A program made the position numbers and the translations under genes. A stretch of DNA of 64,000 nt from Chitinophagaceae bacterium (GTDB lineage: Bacteria > Bacteroidota > Bacteroidia > Chitinophagales > Chitinophagaceae): NCBI GenBank assembly GCA_019638625.1, contig JAHBTK010000008.1, forward strand, positions 185,294-249,293. Reading direction: 5' to 3'. Numbering within the stretch: the stretch's first letter is position 1; every line of letters starts with the position of its first letter. The notes under the pieces were generated by a model. It saw nothing but the letters and a program-made list of their open reading frames with translations. It was not told where the DNA came from and ran no database searches. This document shows, piece by piece, positions 8,966 through 16,966 of the stretch.

Positions 8966-9606
8966 CTCTTCGGGTGTTTTTTATAATAGAGACATACGGA
9001 AGTCAGTCCACAGCTCCCGCATTTAGGGTTCCGGGCAAGGCAAACATACCGGCCGTGTAATATCAGCCAGTGGTGTGCCTTATGGATCAGCTCTTTGGGA
9101 ATATGCTTTATCAACTGTTTCTCCGCAGCCAACGGTGTTTTGGCATTCCGGGTAAGCCCCAGCCTGGCGGATACACGAAATACATGGGTATCTACCGCCA
9201 TATTAGGCTGCCGGTCTATCACCGAGGTGATGACATTGGCTGTTTTTCGGCCGACTCCCGGCAATTGCACCAGTTCTTCCACTGTCAGCGGCACTTCTCC
9301 GTTAAACTTCTCCACGAGCATCTTTGCCATGCCTATAAGGTGCTTCGTTTTATTATTCGGGTAAGAAATGCTCCTGATCAGCGGAAAAAGCTCCTCAAAA
9401 GTGGTGGCCGAAAGAGATACCGGTTCCGGGTATTTCTCAAAAATTGCCGGCGTGGTAAGGTTCACCCGTTTATCTGTGCACTGGGCAGACAGGATAACCG
9501 CCACCAGTAACTGGTAGGGGCTATCATACAGCAGCTCCGTTTCTGCATTGGGAATATTGTGCTGAAACCAGTCTAATACAAAACTGTACCTTTCCTTGAT
9601 CGTCAT
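8962..9606 (-). CDS. nth: Endonuclease III (DNA glycosylase/AP lyase)
   Basis: Base-excision repair enzyme removing oxidised pyrimidines. At 214 aa it is the normal length. The helix-hairpin-helix LPGVGRKTANVI contains the catalytic lysine, VDTHVFRVSARLGL holds the catalytic aspartate, and the C-terminal 4Fe-4S loop has the exact spacing C-x6-C-x2-C-x5-C (CLARNPKCGSCGLTSVC). The family-defining residues are all present, so it should be active. It overlaps the metC-like gene tail-to-tail by 4 bp. Confidence 0.96.
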   Translation of the reverse strand: MTIKERYSFVLDWFQHNIPNAETELLYDSPYQLLVAVILSAQCTDKRVNLTTPAIFEKYPEPVSLSATTFEELFPLIRSISYPNNKTKHLIGMAKMLVEKFNGEVPLTVEELVQLPGVGRKTANVITSVIDRQPNMAVDTHVFRVSARLGLTRNAKTPLAAEKQLIKHIPKELIHKAHHWLILHGRYVCLARNPKCGSCGLTSVCLYYKKHPKS

Positions 9607-9684
9607 TGCTGAACCTTATGGCGTCGAATATATGCCATTCAGAAACATTATGCGATAATAAACCTGCTAAAAACGGGAAGTCTT

Positions 9685-9918
9685 TTAGTGATGCTCCACT
9701 TCGTTGCCCAGCCCGGCATAGTTGAGAAGAGATTGTACCACTGATTCGCGGGGTGAGTAACTTACTTTATTCAGTCCCTCTACCGTGCTTTTCAGTGTTT
9801 GAAATTTTTCACGCAAAGCCCAGTCTGAATCCAATGCAAACTGTATAGCGGCGGTTTCCTCCGGGGTGGTTTCTTTATAAAGAAATCTGATCATTTGTTC
9901 TTGTGTGTAAGTATCCAT
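9685..9918 (-). CDS. Small acidic protein, anti-sigma-factor-like
   Basis: A 77-aa protein starting at MDTYTQEQMIRFLYKET; the start at 9918 was preferred to the upstream ATG at 9948 because similar small proteins begin this way. The pattern of a short helix, a PEE turn (TTPEETAAIQFALDSD) and then ALREKFQTLKSTVEGL resembles the N-terminal ZAS-like part of Bacteroidota anti-sigma factors, but the zinc-binding HxxxCxxC is absent and no membrane segment follows. The last third, SYSPRESVVQSLLNYAG, looks like a short peptide tail. It may interact with a sigma factor; this is an inference from similarity in form. Confidence 0.65.
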   Translation of the reverse strand: MDTYTQEQMIRFLYKETTPEETAAIQFALDSDWALREKFQTLKSTVEGLNKVSYSPRESVVQSLLNYAGLGNEVEHH

Positions 9919-10063
9919 AATCCGTCCATTTTGAACTGATGCAATCAATTCAGTTAATAAATTGGTTCGAGGATATCGTGGACTATACGGCGTTCATCAA
10001 TGGGTGGGGGAATGAAACTATAACAATAAACGTGAACTGCTTTGCAATATTGTAAAAGAAAAA

Positions 10064-10357
10064 CTATTTTTTTTCTTTAATGATATACAAGTCTTCATTG
10101 TCTTTTTTCATCATATATTTCTCCCTGGCTATCTTTTCCAAAGAGGCAGAATCGCTTTGTAAGCCTGCCAGTTCCTCCCTGATGTTCTCTATTTGTTCAG
10201 AATAGTATGATTTACCGTTTTCCAGTTGCCTCAATTCGTTGGTTCTTTCAATTTGGGTAAAAAGGTCGTTGTGGTCGAAAAATACCAGCCATACCACGAA
10301 TGCTGCAGTAGCAATCGCATATTTGTTTTTTAACCAGGCCGGCATTTTTTTAAACAT
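10064..10357 (-). CDS. ftsB: FtsB/DivIC-type septum formation protein
   Basis: 97-aa bitopic membrane protein of the divisome. A short cytoplasmic stretch is followed by one transmembrane helix (about residues 12-28, YAIATAAFVVWLVFF), then a coiled coil with heptad-like ERTNELRQLENGKSYYSEQIENI and the family motif EKIAREKYMMKKDNEDLYII. The gene lies 19 bp downstream of eno on the same strand, the common eno-ftsB arrangement. Divergence makes the choice between FtsB and DivIC names arbitrary. Confidence 0.88.
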   Translation of the reverse strand: MFKKMPAWLKNKYAIATAAFVVWLVFFDHNDLFTQIERTNELRQLENGKSYYSEQIENIREELAGLQSDSASLEKIAREKYMMKKDNEDLYIIKEKK

Positions 10358-10376
10358 ATCGTGTTATTTGGTCAAA

Positions 10377-11666
10377 TTACTTCCCGAATTTAATCTTTCC
10401 TTTCGGATATATCCCGTTTTCGCCCAGGGCTTCTTCAATCCTTATCAACTGGTTGTATTTGGCCAGTCTGTCCGTTCTGGAAGCGCTGCCGGTTTTGATC
10501 TGCCCGCAATTCAATGCCACTGCCAGGTCAGCAATGGTGGTATCTTCGGTTTCTCCGCTGCGATGGCTCATAACGGTGGTATAACCGTTGGTTTGTGCCA
10601 GTTGTACCGCATTGATCGTTTCCGTGATAGTCCCGATCTGGTTTACCTTTATCAAAATACTGTTGGCGATACCCTTATCGATACCTTCCTGCAGGCGCTT
10701 CACATTGGTTACAAAGAGGTCATCTCCAACCAGTTGGCACCTGGAGCCAATGGCATCCGTGAGTTTTTTCCATCCTTTCCAGTCATCTTCCGCCATACCA
10801 TCTTCTATGGAAACGATCGGGTATTTGTTGACCCATTCTGTCCAGTAGGCAACCATTTCATCGCTGCTGATCACTTTACCGCTGCTTTTGTAGAATTTAT
10901 AAGCGCCTTTTGCCTCATCGTACATTTCTGTGCTGGCAGCGTCCATTGCGATGGCAATTTGTTCCCCCGCCTTGTAACCCGCCGCTTCTATAGCCGTCAA
11001 TACGGTTTCAATCGCTTCTTCATTACTTTGAATATCAGGAGCAAAACCGCCTTCATCGCCCACATTGGTGCTATACCCTTTCTTTTTTAAGACCGATTTC
11101 AGGTTATGAAATACTTCCACGCCCCAGCGAAGTCCTTCGCTGAACGAAGGGGCTCCTACAGGGATGATCATAAATTCCTGGAAATCAATCTTATTATCCG
11201 CATGTACCCCCCCGTTCAGGATATTCATAAGGGGCATGGGCAGCACGGTAGCGTTTACCCCCCCCAGGTACCGGTAAAGGGGCAGGTTGCTTTCCTGCGC
11301 GGCAGCTTTGGCTACGGCCATTGATACCGCCAGAGTAGCATTGGCTCCCAGTTTGGCTTTATTATCCGTACCGTCTATTTTTATCAGAAGGTTGTCGATA
11401 TAGGTCTGCTTGGTAACATCCAGACCGATCAACTGGTCTGCGATAACATCGTTTACATTAGCTACCGCTTTCAATACACCCTTACCCTGGTACACGGTTT
11501 TATCGCCATCGCGCAGTTCTACGGCTTCGTGTTTGCCGGTGGACGCCCCAGAAGGCACGGCGGCCCTTCCGACCAGCCCGTTTTCTGTTACCACATCTAC
11601 TTCTACTGTCGGGTTTCCGCGGCTGTCAAGGATCTGCCTCGCATGGATGTCTGAAATAAAGCTCAT
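10377..11666 (-). CDS. eno: Enolase
   Basis: Interconverts 2-phosphoglycerate and phosphoenolpyruvate. The 429-aa protein is full length. Signature sequences include ARQILDSRGNPTVEVDV, the flexible loop PSGASTGKHEAVELRDGD, GDEGGFAPDIQSNEEA, the Mg ligands in AMDAASTEMYD and SIEDGMAEDDW, and SHRSGETEDTTIADLAV. It is the first gene of a likely eno-ftsB transcript. Confidence 0.99.
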   Translation of the reverse strand: MSFISDIHARQILDSRGNPTVEVDVVTENGLVGRAAVPSGASTGKHEAVELRDGDKTVYQGKGVLKAVANVNDVIADQLIGLDVTKQTYIDNLLIKIDGTDNKAKLGANATLAVSMAVAKAAAQESNLPLYRYLGGVNATVLPMPLMNILNGGVHADNKIDFQEFMIIPVGAPSFSEGLRWGVEVFHNLKSVLKKKGYSTNVGDEGGFAPDIQSNEEAIETVLTAIEAAGYKAGEQIAIAMDAASTEMYDEAKGAYKFYKSSGKVISSDEMVAYWTEWVNKYPIVSIEDGMAEDDWKGWKKLTDAIGSRCQLVGDDLFVTNVKRLQEGIDKGIANSILIKVNQIGTITETINAVQLAQTNGYTTVMSHRSGETEDTTIADLAVALNCGQIKTGSASRTDRLAKYNQLIRIEEALGENGIYPKGKIKFGK

Positions 11667-11805
11667 AAAGTATATTTTAAGTTTTAGTTATCGTAACATA
11701 TTAAAACAACAGGGCATGTGTTATATGCCTGCTTTGCAAAGAAAAGGGATTAAATTTTTGCTGCAAAAAAAGGCAGAGACTTTCAGGCAAAATTGCGTTG
11801 AGCGA

Positions 11806-13893
11806 TTAACTCACTCCTGCACCCGGCTCAATAACTGTTTCCGGGCGTACAAAATGCAGTTTCCCCGCTGTATCCTCCGCCATCAGTATCATTCCGTTGC
11901 TTTCTATACCCCTCATTTTTCTGGGCGCCAGGTTGGCTACCACCACTACCTGTTTCCCGGTGATCTCTTCGGGCGTAAAATGCAAGGCTATGCCTGATAC
12001 AATGGTACGTACCTCAAAGCCCAGGTCTACCTGTAGTTTCAGCAGTTTATCTGCTTTCTGTACCTTTTCGGCGGATACAATCGTTCCCACTTTCATATCC
12101 AGTTTTGCAAAATCATCATACACGATTTCCGGTTTTACGGAAATGGCCCTTTCCGGCGTCGCCTGGGCGGCAGCCGCTGCCTGTACCGCATTTGCCCTCA
12201 GTTTTTCTACCTGGGCTGTTATCTCGCTGTCTTCAATTTTCCGGAATAACAATTCCGGGGGGCGGAGGCTATAGCCAACGCTCAATAGTTTCAGACTGCC
12301 GGCATTTTCCCAGTCCAGCATTTTTTCCACCACCTTCAGCATATGCCGCATTTTTTGGGCTGTGCCGGGCAAAAAGGGATTGATAAGTATGGCCAGGTTG
12401 GCTGTTAACTGGAGGCTCAGGTGAAGGCAGTTATCAATTTCCTTCTGGGCAATTATAGCCGCTTCCCCCCCTTCGGTTATCTTTTTCGCTTTGATCCAGG
12501 GCTCTTTTTCCTGCATGTATTTATTGCCCTTCCGGGACAATTCAATTACTTCAAACAAGGCTTCGCGGAAACGGTATTCCTCGATACTTTGTGTGATCTT
12601 CTCCACTCCCTGTTTCAGGTCGGTAATCAGTTGTTTGTCCCGGTCGTCAATAATATCATTGTGAAACACGGGCACTTTTCCGCCGCAGAGCTTATGCATC
12701 AGCACCAGCGCCCTGTTTACAAAGTTGCCGAATACGGCTACCAGTTCATTATTGTTGCGGTCCTGGAAATCCTTCCAGGTAAAGTCATTGTCCTTGGTTT
12801 CCGGGGCATTGGCGCACAACACGTAGCGGAGCACATCTTCACAACCCGGAAAGTCTTTTACATATTCATGCACCCATACGGCCCAATTGCGGGAAGTGGA
12901 TACTTTTTCCCCTTCAATATTCAGGAATTCGTTGGCGGGCACATTATCGGGCAACACAAAATCTCCATGCGCCCGGAGCATACTGGGGAAGATAATGCAG
13001 TGAAATACGATATTATCCTTGCCGATAAAATGTACCAGTTTGGTATCCTCTTTGCACCAATAATCCGCCCATTGATCCGTCAGTTCTTTAGTAGCGCTGA
13101 TATAACCGATAGGGGCGTCAAACCATACATACAGTACTTTTCCTTCCGCGTCCGGCAAGGGTACTTTCACGCCCCAACTGCTGTCGCGGGTCATCGCCCG
13201 GCTTTGCAAACCGCTGTCCAGCCAGCTTTTGCATTGCCCGTACACATTATTTTTCCATTCCTTGTGATCTTCCAGTATCCATTGCTTCAACCAGGCTTCA
13301 TAATTCTGCAAAGGAAAATACCAGTGCTTTGTTTTCTTTTTTACCGGCACGGCATCGCTTAAAGTGCTTCTCGGGTTGATCAGTTGTTCCGGGCTGAGCG
13401 CGGAACCGCATTTCTCACACTGGTCTCCGTAAGCAGAGGGGTTGCCACATATGGGGCAGGTGCCGGTTATATAGCGGTCGGCCAGAAATACATTCGCTTT
13501 CTCATCAAAATATTGCTCCGTTTCCTTTTCTTCAAATAGGCCGTTATCGTATAGCTTTTTAAAAAAATCAGCGGAGGTTTCATGGTGTACCGGGTTGCTG
13601 GTACGGGAATAGATGTCAAAGGAAATGCCCATTTTTTCAAAGCTATCCTTTATGACAGCATGGTATTTGTCTACAATTTCCTGCGGGCCGACGCCTTCCT
13701 TTAAAGCGCGGATGGTAATGGGCACACCATGCTCATCGCTCCCCCCTACAAATTTTATATCTCTTTTCTGCGCCCGCTGATAGCGTACATATATATCCGC
13801 CGGCAGATAACATCCCGCCAGGTGCCCGATGTGCACCGGCCCGTTCGCATACGGCAATGCTGCCGTAACCAGTATTCTCTTATAATCTTTCAT
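11806..13893 (-). CDS. metG: Methionyl-tRNA synthetase with C-terminal tRNA-binding domain
   Basis: Charges tRNA-Met. The start at 13893 gives MKDYKRILVTAALPYANGP, a canonical start; the open frame extends 85 codons further upstream but that part does not look like MetG. The 695-aa protein has the HIGH motif (VHIGH), a zinc knuckle with CPICG and CEKCG, the KMSKS equivalent in GEKVSTSRNW, the anticodon-binding helical domain, and a C-terminal EMAP-II/Trbp111 domain (DDFAKLDMKVGTIVSAEKV to LAPRKMRGIESNGMILMA) that mediates dimerisation and tRNA binding. It is divergent from the S46 peptidase gene with 115 bp between starts. Confidence 0.97.
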   Translation of the reverse strand: MKDYKRILVTAALPYANGPVHIGHLAGCYLPADIYVRYQRAQKRDIKFVGGSDEHGVPITIRALKEGVGPQEIVDKYHAVIKDSFEKMGISFDIYSRTSNPVHHETSADFFKKLYDNGLFEEKETEQYFDEKANVFLADRYITGTCPICGNPSAYGDQCEKCGSALSPEQLINPRSTLSDAVPVKKKTKHWYFPLQNYEAWLKQWILEDHKEWKNNVYGQCKSWLDSGLQSRAMTRDSSWGVKVPLPDAEGKVLYVWFDAPIGYISATKELTDQWADYWCKEDTKLVHFIGKDNIVFHCIIFPSMLRAHGDFVLPDNVPANEFLNIEGEKVSTSRNWAVWVHEYVKDFPGCEDVLRYVLCANAPETKDNDFTWKDFQDRNNNELVAVFGNFVNRALVLMHKLCGGKVPVFHNDIIDDRDKQLITDLKQGVEKITQSIEEYRFREALFEVIELSRKGNKYMQEKEPWIKAKKITEGGEAAIIAQKEIDNCLHLSLQLTANLAILINPFLPGTAQKMRHMLKVVEKMLDWENAGSLKLLSVGYSLRPPELLFRKIEDSEITAQVEKLRANAVQAAAAAQATPERAISVKPEIVYDDFAKLDMKVGTIVSAEKVQKADKLLKLQVDLGFEVRTIVSGIALHFTPEEITGKQVVVVANLAPRKMRGIESNGMILMAEDTAGKLHFVRPETVIEPGAGVS

Positions 13894-14008
13894 ATATAAT
13901 CTAAACGCGGATGCAAAAATAACGCAATGCAGCCACATGCCGCTATTTAGTATCTTCGTCAATCCCTCCCGCTTACCGGAGGCGCTTATACCTGTAAAAA
14001 AGTACATC

Positions 14009-16159
14009 ATGAAGAAAATAATCGCCGGAATCACATTATTGATATTGTTTTCAGGGAAAGTCCTGTTTGCCACAGAAGGCATGTGGTTGCCGCAGTTGTT
14101 GTCCGTCCTGAACGAAAAGGAGATGAAGGAAATGGGCATGAAAATCACCGCAAAGGATATTTATGATGTAAGCAGGGGCAGCCTGAAGGATGCCATCGTA
14201 AGCCTGGGCGGATTCTGCACGGCGGAAGTGATCTCCGATAAAGGACTGTTGCTCACCAATCATCACTGCGCCTACAGCGCCATACAGCAGCATAGCAGCT
14301 TACAGAACAATTATATCGATAACGGGTTCTGGGCTTTTTCAGCAAGCGAGGAACTGGCAAACCCCGGTTTAACGGCAACCTTCATTATACGTATAGACGA
14401 AGTGACCCAACAGGCGCTGGAGGGTGTGACCGGCGATCTGACGGAAAGGGAAAGGCAATCCCGGATTGATAAAAACCTGAACGCGGTGCGGGCATCTGCG
14501 CAGAAAGAAAGCTGGCAGCATATGCTGATCCGTCCTTTTTTCGAAGGGAATAAATACTATCTTTTTATAACAGAAACTTTTACGGATGTCCGCCTGGTGG
14601 GGACGCCCCCCTCCTCTATCGGCAAGTTCGGGAGCGACACCGATAACTGGGTATGGCCCCGCCATACCGGCGATTTTGCCCTGTTCAGGATATACGCGGA
14701 TAAAAACAACCGCCCGGCGGAATACTCCAAAGAAAATGTTCCTTACAAACCCAAACGGTCTTTGAGCATTTCCCTGGACGGGCTGAACAGGAATGATTTC
14801 ACCATGGTTTTCGGTTTTCCCGGCCGTACCCAGGAGTACCTGCATTCCGCGGCTATAGCCCAGGTACTGGAGAAGCAGAACCCGGCGAAAATAGAGATAA
14901 GGACCCGCGCATTGAATATCACGGATAAGTATATGCGCGGTAACGAAGCGATTAAAATTCAATATGCTTCCAAATTTGCCTCCACGGCCAATGCCTGGAA
15001 AAAATGGCAGGGAGAAAGCCTGGGGTTGGAAAAAACCAGGGCGGTAGCCAAAAGAAAAGCGTATGAAGCGGATTTTCAAAAACGGGTGGATGCCAACCCC
15101 GAATGGAAAAAGTTATACGGAACCCTGTTGCAGGATTTGGCGGACACCTATACCGCTATCGAAAACCCGGCGCTTTACAGGGATATCTTTAATGAAACGA
15201 TGCGGAATGTGGAGATCCTTTCGTTTGGCACCCGCGTCATACCGCTGATCAATGCTTCTTCCCGCAGCGCGGATGCCTACGAAGACATCAAAACGGAGTT
15301 GCTGGAATACAGCAAAGATTATTTTAAGAACTACAGTAAAGAAACAGACCGGGAAGTGGCGGTAGCGCTACTGAATTTGTTTGTCAGCACCATGCCGCAG
15401 TCTTTTGTGCCTGCAACCCTGCAGGCAGACAACAGCGCGCTGGTAACAAGCTTATTTAACAGCAGCCTGCTGGTACACCCGGATAATTTTACAGCCACCC
15501 TGCAGAAGCCGATGGACGATGCCGTAGCCACACTTTCTTCCGATCCTGCCGTGCAACTGGTATCTTCTATGGCCAGGCTGTATTCGGAGAACAACGTAGC
15601 TACCGTAAACACCCTGCAGGAAAAACTGAACGGGCTGCAACAAAAGTACATGGAAGCGCAACTGACGGTGTTTAAGGAAAAACGGTTTTACCCTGATGCC
15701 AACAGTACCATGCGGGTTACTTATGGCAAGGTAAACGGATACAGCCCGAGGGATGCGGTGGAATACGATCATTATACTTACCTGGATGGGGTGATGGAAA
15801 AATATGTGCCCGGCGACTATGAGTTTGATGTGCCGGCCAAGCTGATAGAGTTGTATAATAAAAAAGATTATGGACCCTATGGGGTAAACGGTAAAATGCC
15901 GGTTTGTTTTATTGCCTCCAATCATACCACCGGGGGCAACTCCGGCAGCCCCGCCCTGGATGCCTGGGGCAACCTGGTGGGTTTAAATTTCGACCGGGTA
16001 TGGGAAGGCACGATGAGCGACATCAATTATGATCCGTCTATTTGCCGGAACATTATGGTGGATGCACGGTATATACTTTTCATCATTGACAAATTTGCCG
16101 GAGCGGGTCATCTCGTCAGGGAAATGAAGCTGGTGCATCCGAAGAAGCAGGGGAAGTAG
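14009..16159 (+). CDS. S46-family dipeptidyl-peptidase, DPP11-like
   Basis: Exported serine peptidase removing dipeptides from peptide N-termini, used for peptide uptake in Bacteroidota. Start at 14009 gives the signal peptide MKKIIAGITLLILFSGKVLFA; the upstream extension lacks signal character. The mature N-terminus begins TEGMWLPQLL, typical of S46. The catalytic histidine lies in LTNHHCAYSAIQ and the serine in TTGGNSGSPALDAWGN. The residue 18 positions after this serine is arginine (NFDRVWEG). In the characterised DPP11 enzymes the equivalent arginine selects Asp/Glu at P1, whereas DPP7 has glycine there. This supports acidic specificity, but the alignment was done by eye. Confidence 0.9.
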   Translation: MKKIIAGITLLILFSGKVLFATEGMWLPQLLSVLNEKEMKEMGMKITAKDIYDVSRGSLKDAIVSLGGFCTAEVISDKGLLLTNHHCAYSAIQQHSSLQNNYIDNGFWAFSASEELANPGLTATFIIRIDEVTQQALEGVTGDLTERERQSRIDKNLNAVRASAQKESWQHMLIRPFFEGNKYYLFITETFTDVRLVGTPPSSIGKFGSDTDNWVWPRHTGDFALFRIYADKNNRPAEYSKENVPYKPKRSLSISLDGLNRNDFTMVFGFPGRTQEYLHSAAIAQVLEKQNPAKIEIRTRALNITDKYMRGNEAIKIQYASKFASTANAWKKWQGESLGLEKTRAVAKRKAYEADFQKRVDANPEWKKLYGTLLQDLADTYTAIENPALYRDIFNETMRNVEILSFGTRVIPLINASSRSADAYEDIKTELLEYSKDYFKNYSKETDREVAVALLNLFVSTMPQSFVPATLQADNSALVTSLFNSSLLVHPDNFTATLQKPMDDAVATLSSDPAVQLVSSMARLYSENNVATVNTLQEKLNGLQQKYMEAQLTVFKEKRFYPDANSTMRVTYGKVNGYSPRDAVEYDHYTYLDGVMEKYVPGDYEFDVPAKLIELYNKKDYGPYGVNGKMPVCFIASNHTTGGNSGSPALDAWGNLVGLNFDRVWEGTMSDINYDPSICRNIMVDARYILFIIDKFAGAGHLVREMKLVHPKKQGK

Positions 16160-16250
16160 TATCAGCACCAAAGCAAAGTATACACTAACTCAACCATCCG
16201 CCGTATTTGCGGGTAAACCATTAGTGTTCTCAATCATTGAGCCGTGACAG

Positions 16251-16506
16251 AAGAACTGATCTTGTATAAATATGGCACGCAAAGATCGCAGAAGACGGCG
16301 CAAAAGATCACAAAGAAAGAATCGGTTCGAAAAAGGGAACGATTTATGCGCTTTGCGCTTCATTGCGGCTTTGCGCGAAAACGGAAGAATTGATCTTGCA
16401 TGAATATGGCACGCAAAGATCGCAAAAGATCGCGCGAAAGATCACAAAGAAAGCAGCGGTTCGAAAAAGGGAACTGTTTGTGCGCCCTTATTGCTTCATT
16501 GCGGCT
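16251..16506. repeat. Two tandem imperfect copies of a roughly 120-bp intergenic repeat
   Basis: Copy 1 (16251-16370) and copy 2 (16386-16506) share a GATCTTG start, ATGGCACGCAAAGATCGCA, AAGATCACAAAGAAAG, CGGTTCGAAAAAGGGAAC and TTCATTGCGGCT. The period is about 135 bp. The units contain many short GCGCAAAG/CTTTGCG inversions. Nothing coding was found between the peptidase stop and the next gene at 16522. It is not a CRISPR array: there are only two units and no regular spacers. Confidence 0.75.
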
Positions 16507-16521
16507 ACTTCCGTAGCAGTG

Positions 16522-16893
16522 CTACGTCACCGGCTCTTTTGTTGGTGCGTTTTTGATGCGGAGAAACCAGTACAGGGGAAAAGCGATCATCCCTACAAAG
16601 ACAAACAACAGGATCCACATGATCCGCTCCGCGCTTTCTATCGATTTATTATTGGCTGCGTTGATGATAAAAACAATGATGGCAGCCAGTGTTACCAGTC
16701 CCATGACAATAGCGATCATTGCCACCCCCATAATGCTTTTTATGAATGCTGTTTCTACAGGAGCCTGTTCCTGGTTGATAGCCGTTACCATCACTTCAGC
16801 AAAAGAAGTAAAGAACCACCCCATATAAAGCAGAAACAAAATGAACGGGATAATACTGAGTATCCCGGTCCAGAGTTTATAGGATTTAGACAT
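16522..16893 (-). CDS. Small three-helix membrane protein
   Basis: A 123-aa integral membrane protein. The start MSKSYKLWTGILSIIP at 16893 is preferred over the ATG at 16926. Three hydrophobic segments are visible: near residues 8-30 (WTGILSIIPFILFLLYMGWFF), 52-79 (MGVAMIAIVMGLVTLAAIIVFII) and 91-113 (IMWILLFVFVGMIAFPLYWFL). The last segment followed by RIKN resembles the PLDc_N-type small-membrane-protein pattern. No enzymatic motif. Function unknown. Confidence 0.7.
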   Translation of the reverse strand: MSKSYKLWTGILSIIPFILFLLYMGWFFTSFAEVMVTAINQEQAPVETAFIKSIMGVAMIAIVMGLVTLAAIIVFIINAANNKSIESAERIMWILLFVFVGMIAFPLYWFLRIKNAPTKEPVT

Positions 16894-16966
16894 ATAGCTG
16901 ATTTGTTTACTGCAATTTACCCCCAATAGTTTAAAATGCCTATGGGGGGGTAAATATTTTCCTGCA

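Noticed and set aside
10239..11090. 283-codon open frame on the plus strand
   Set aside because: Antisense to eno and ftsB, both clearly real.
12421..13362. 313-codon open frame on the plus strand
   Set aside because: It lies wholly antisense to metG, has the composition of a reverse-complement shadow and no recognisable domain.
14369..15079. 236-codon open frame on the minus strand
   Set aside because: Antisense to the S46 peptidase, no domain.
16251..16506. Possible CRISPR array
   Set aside because: Only two long imperfect units, no regular spacers and no cas genes.
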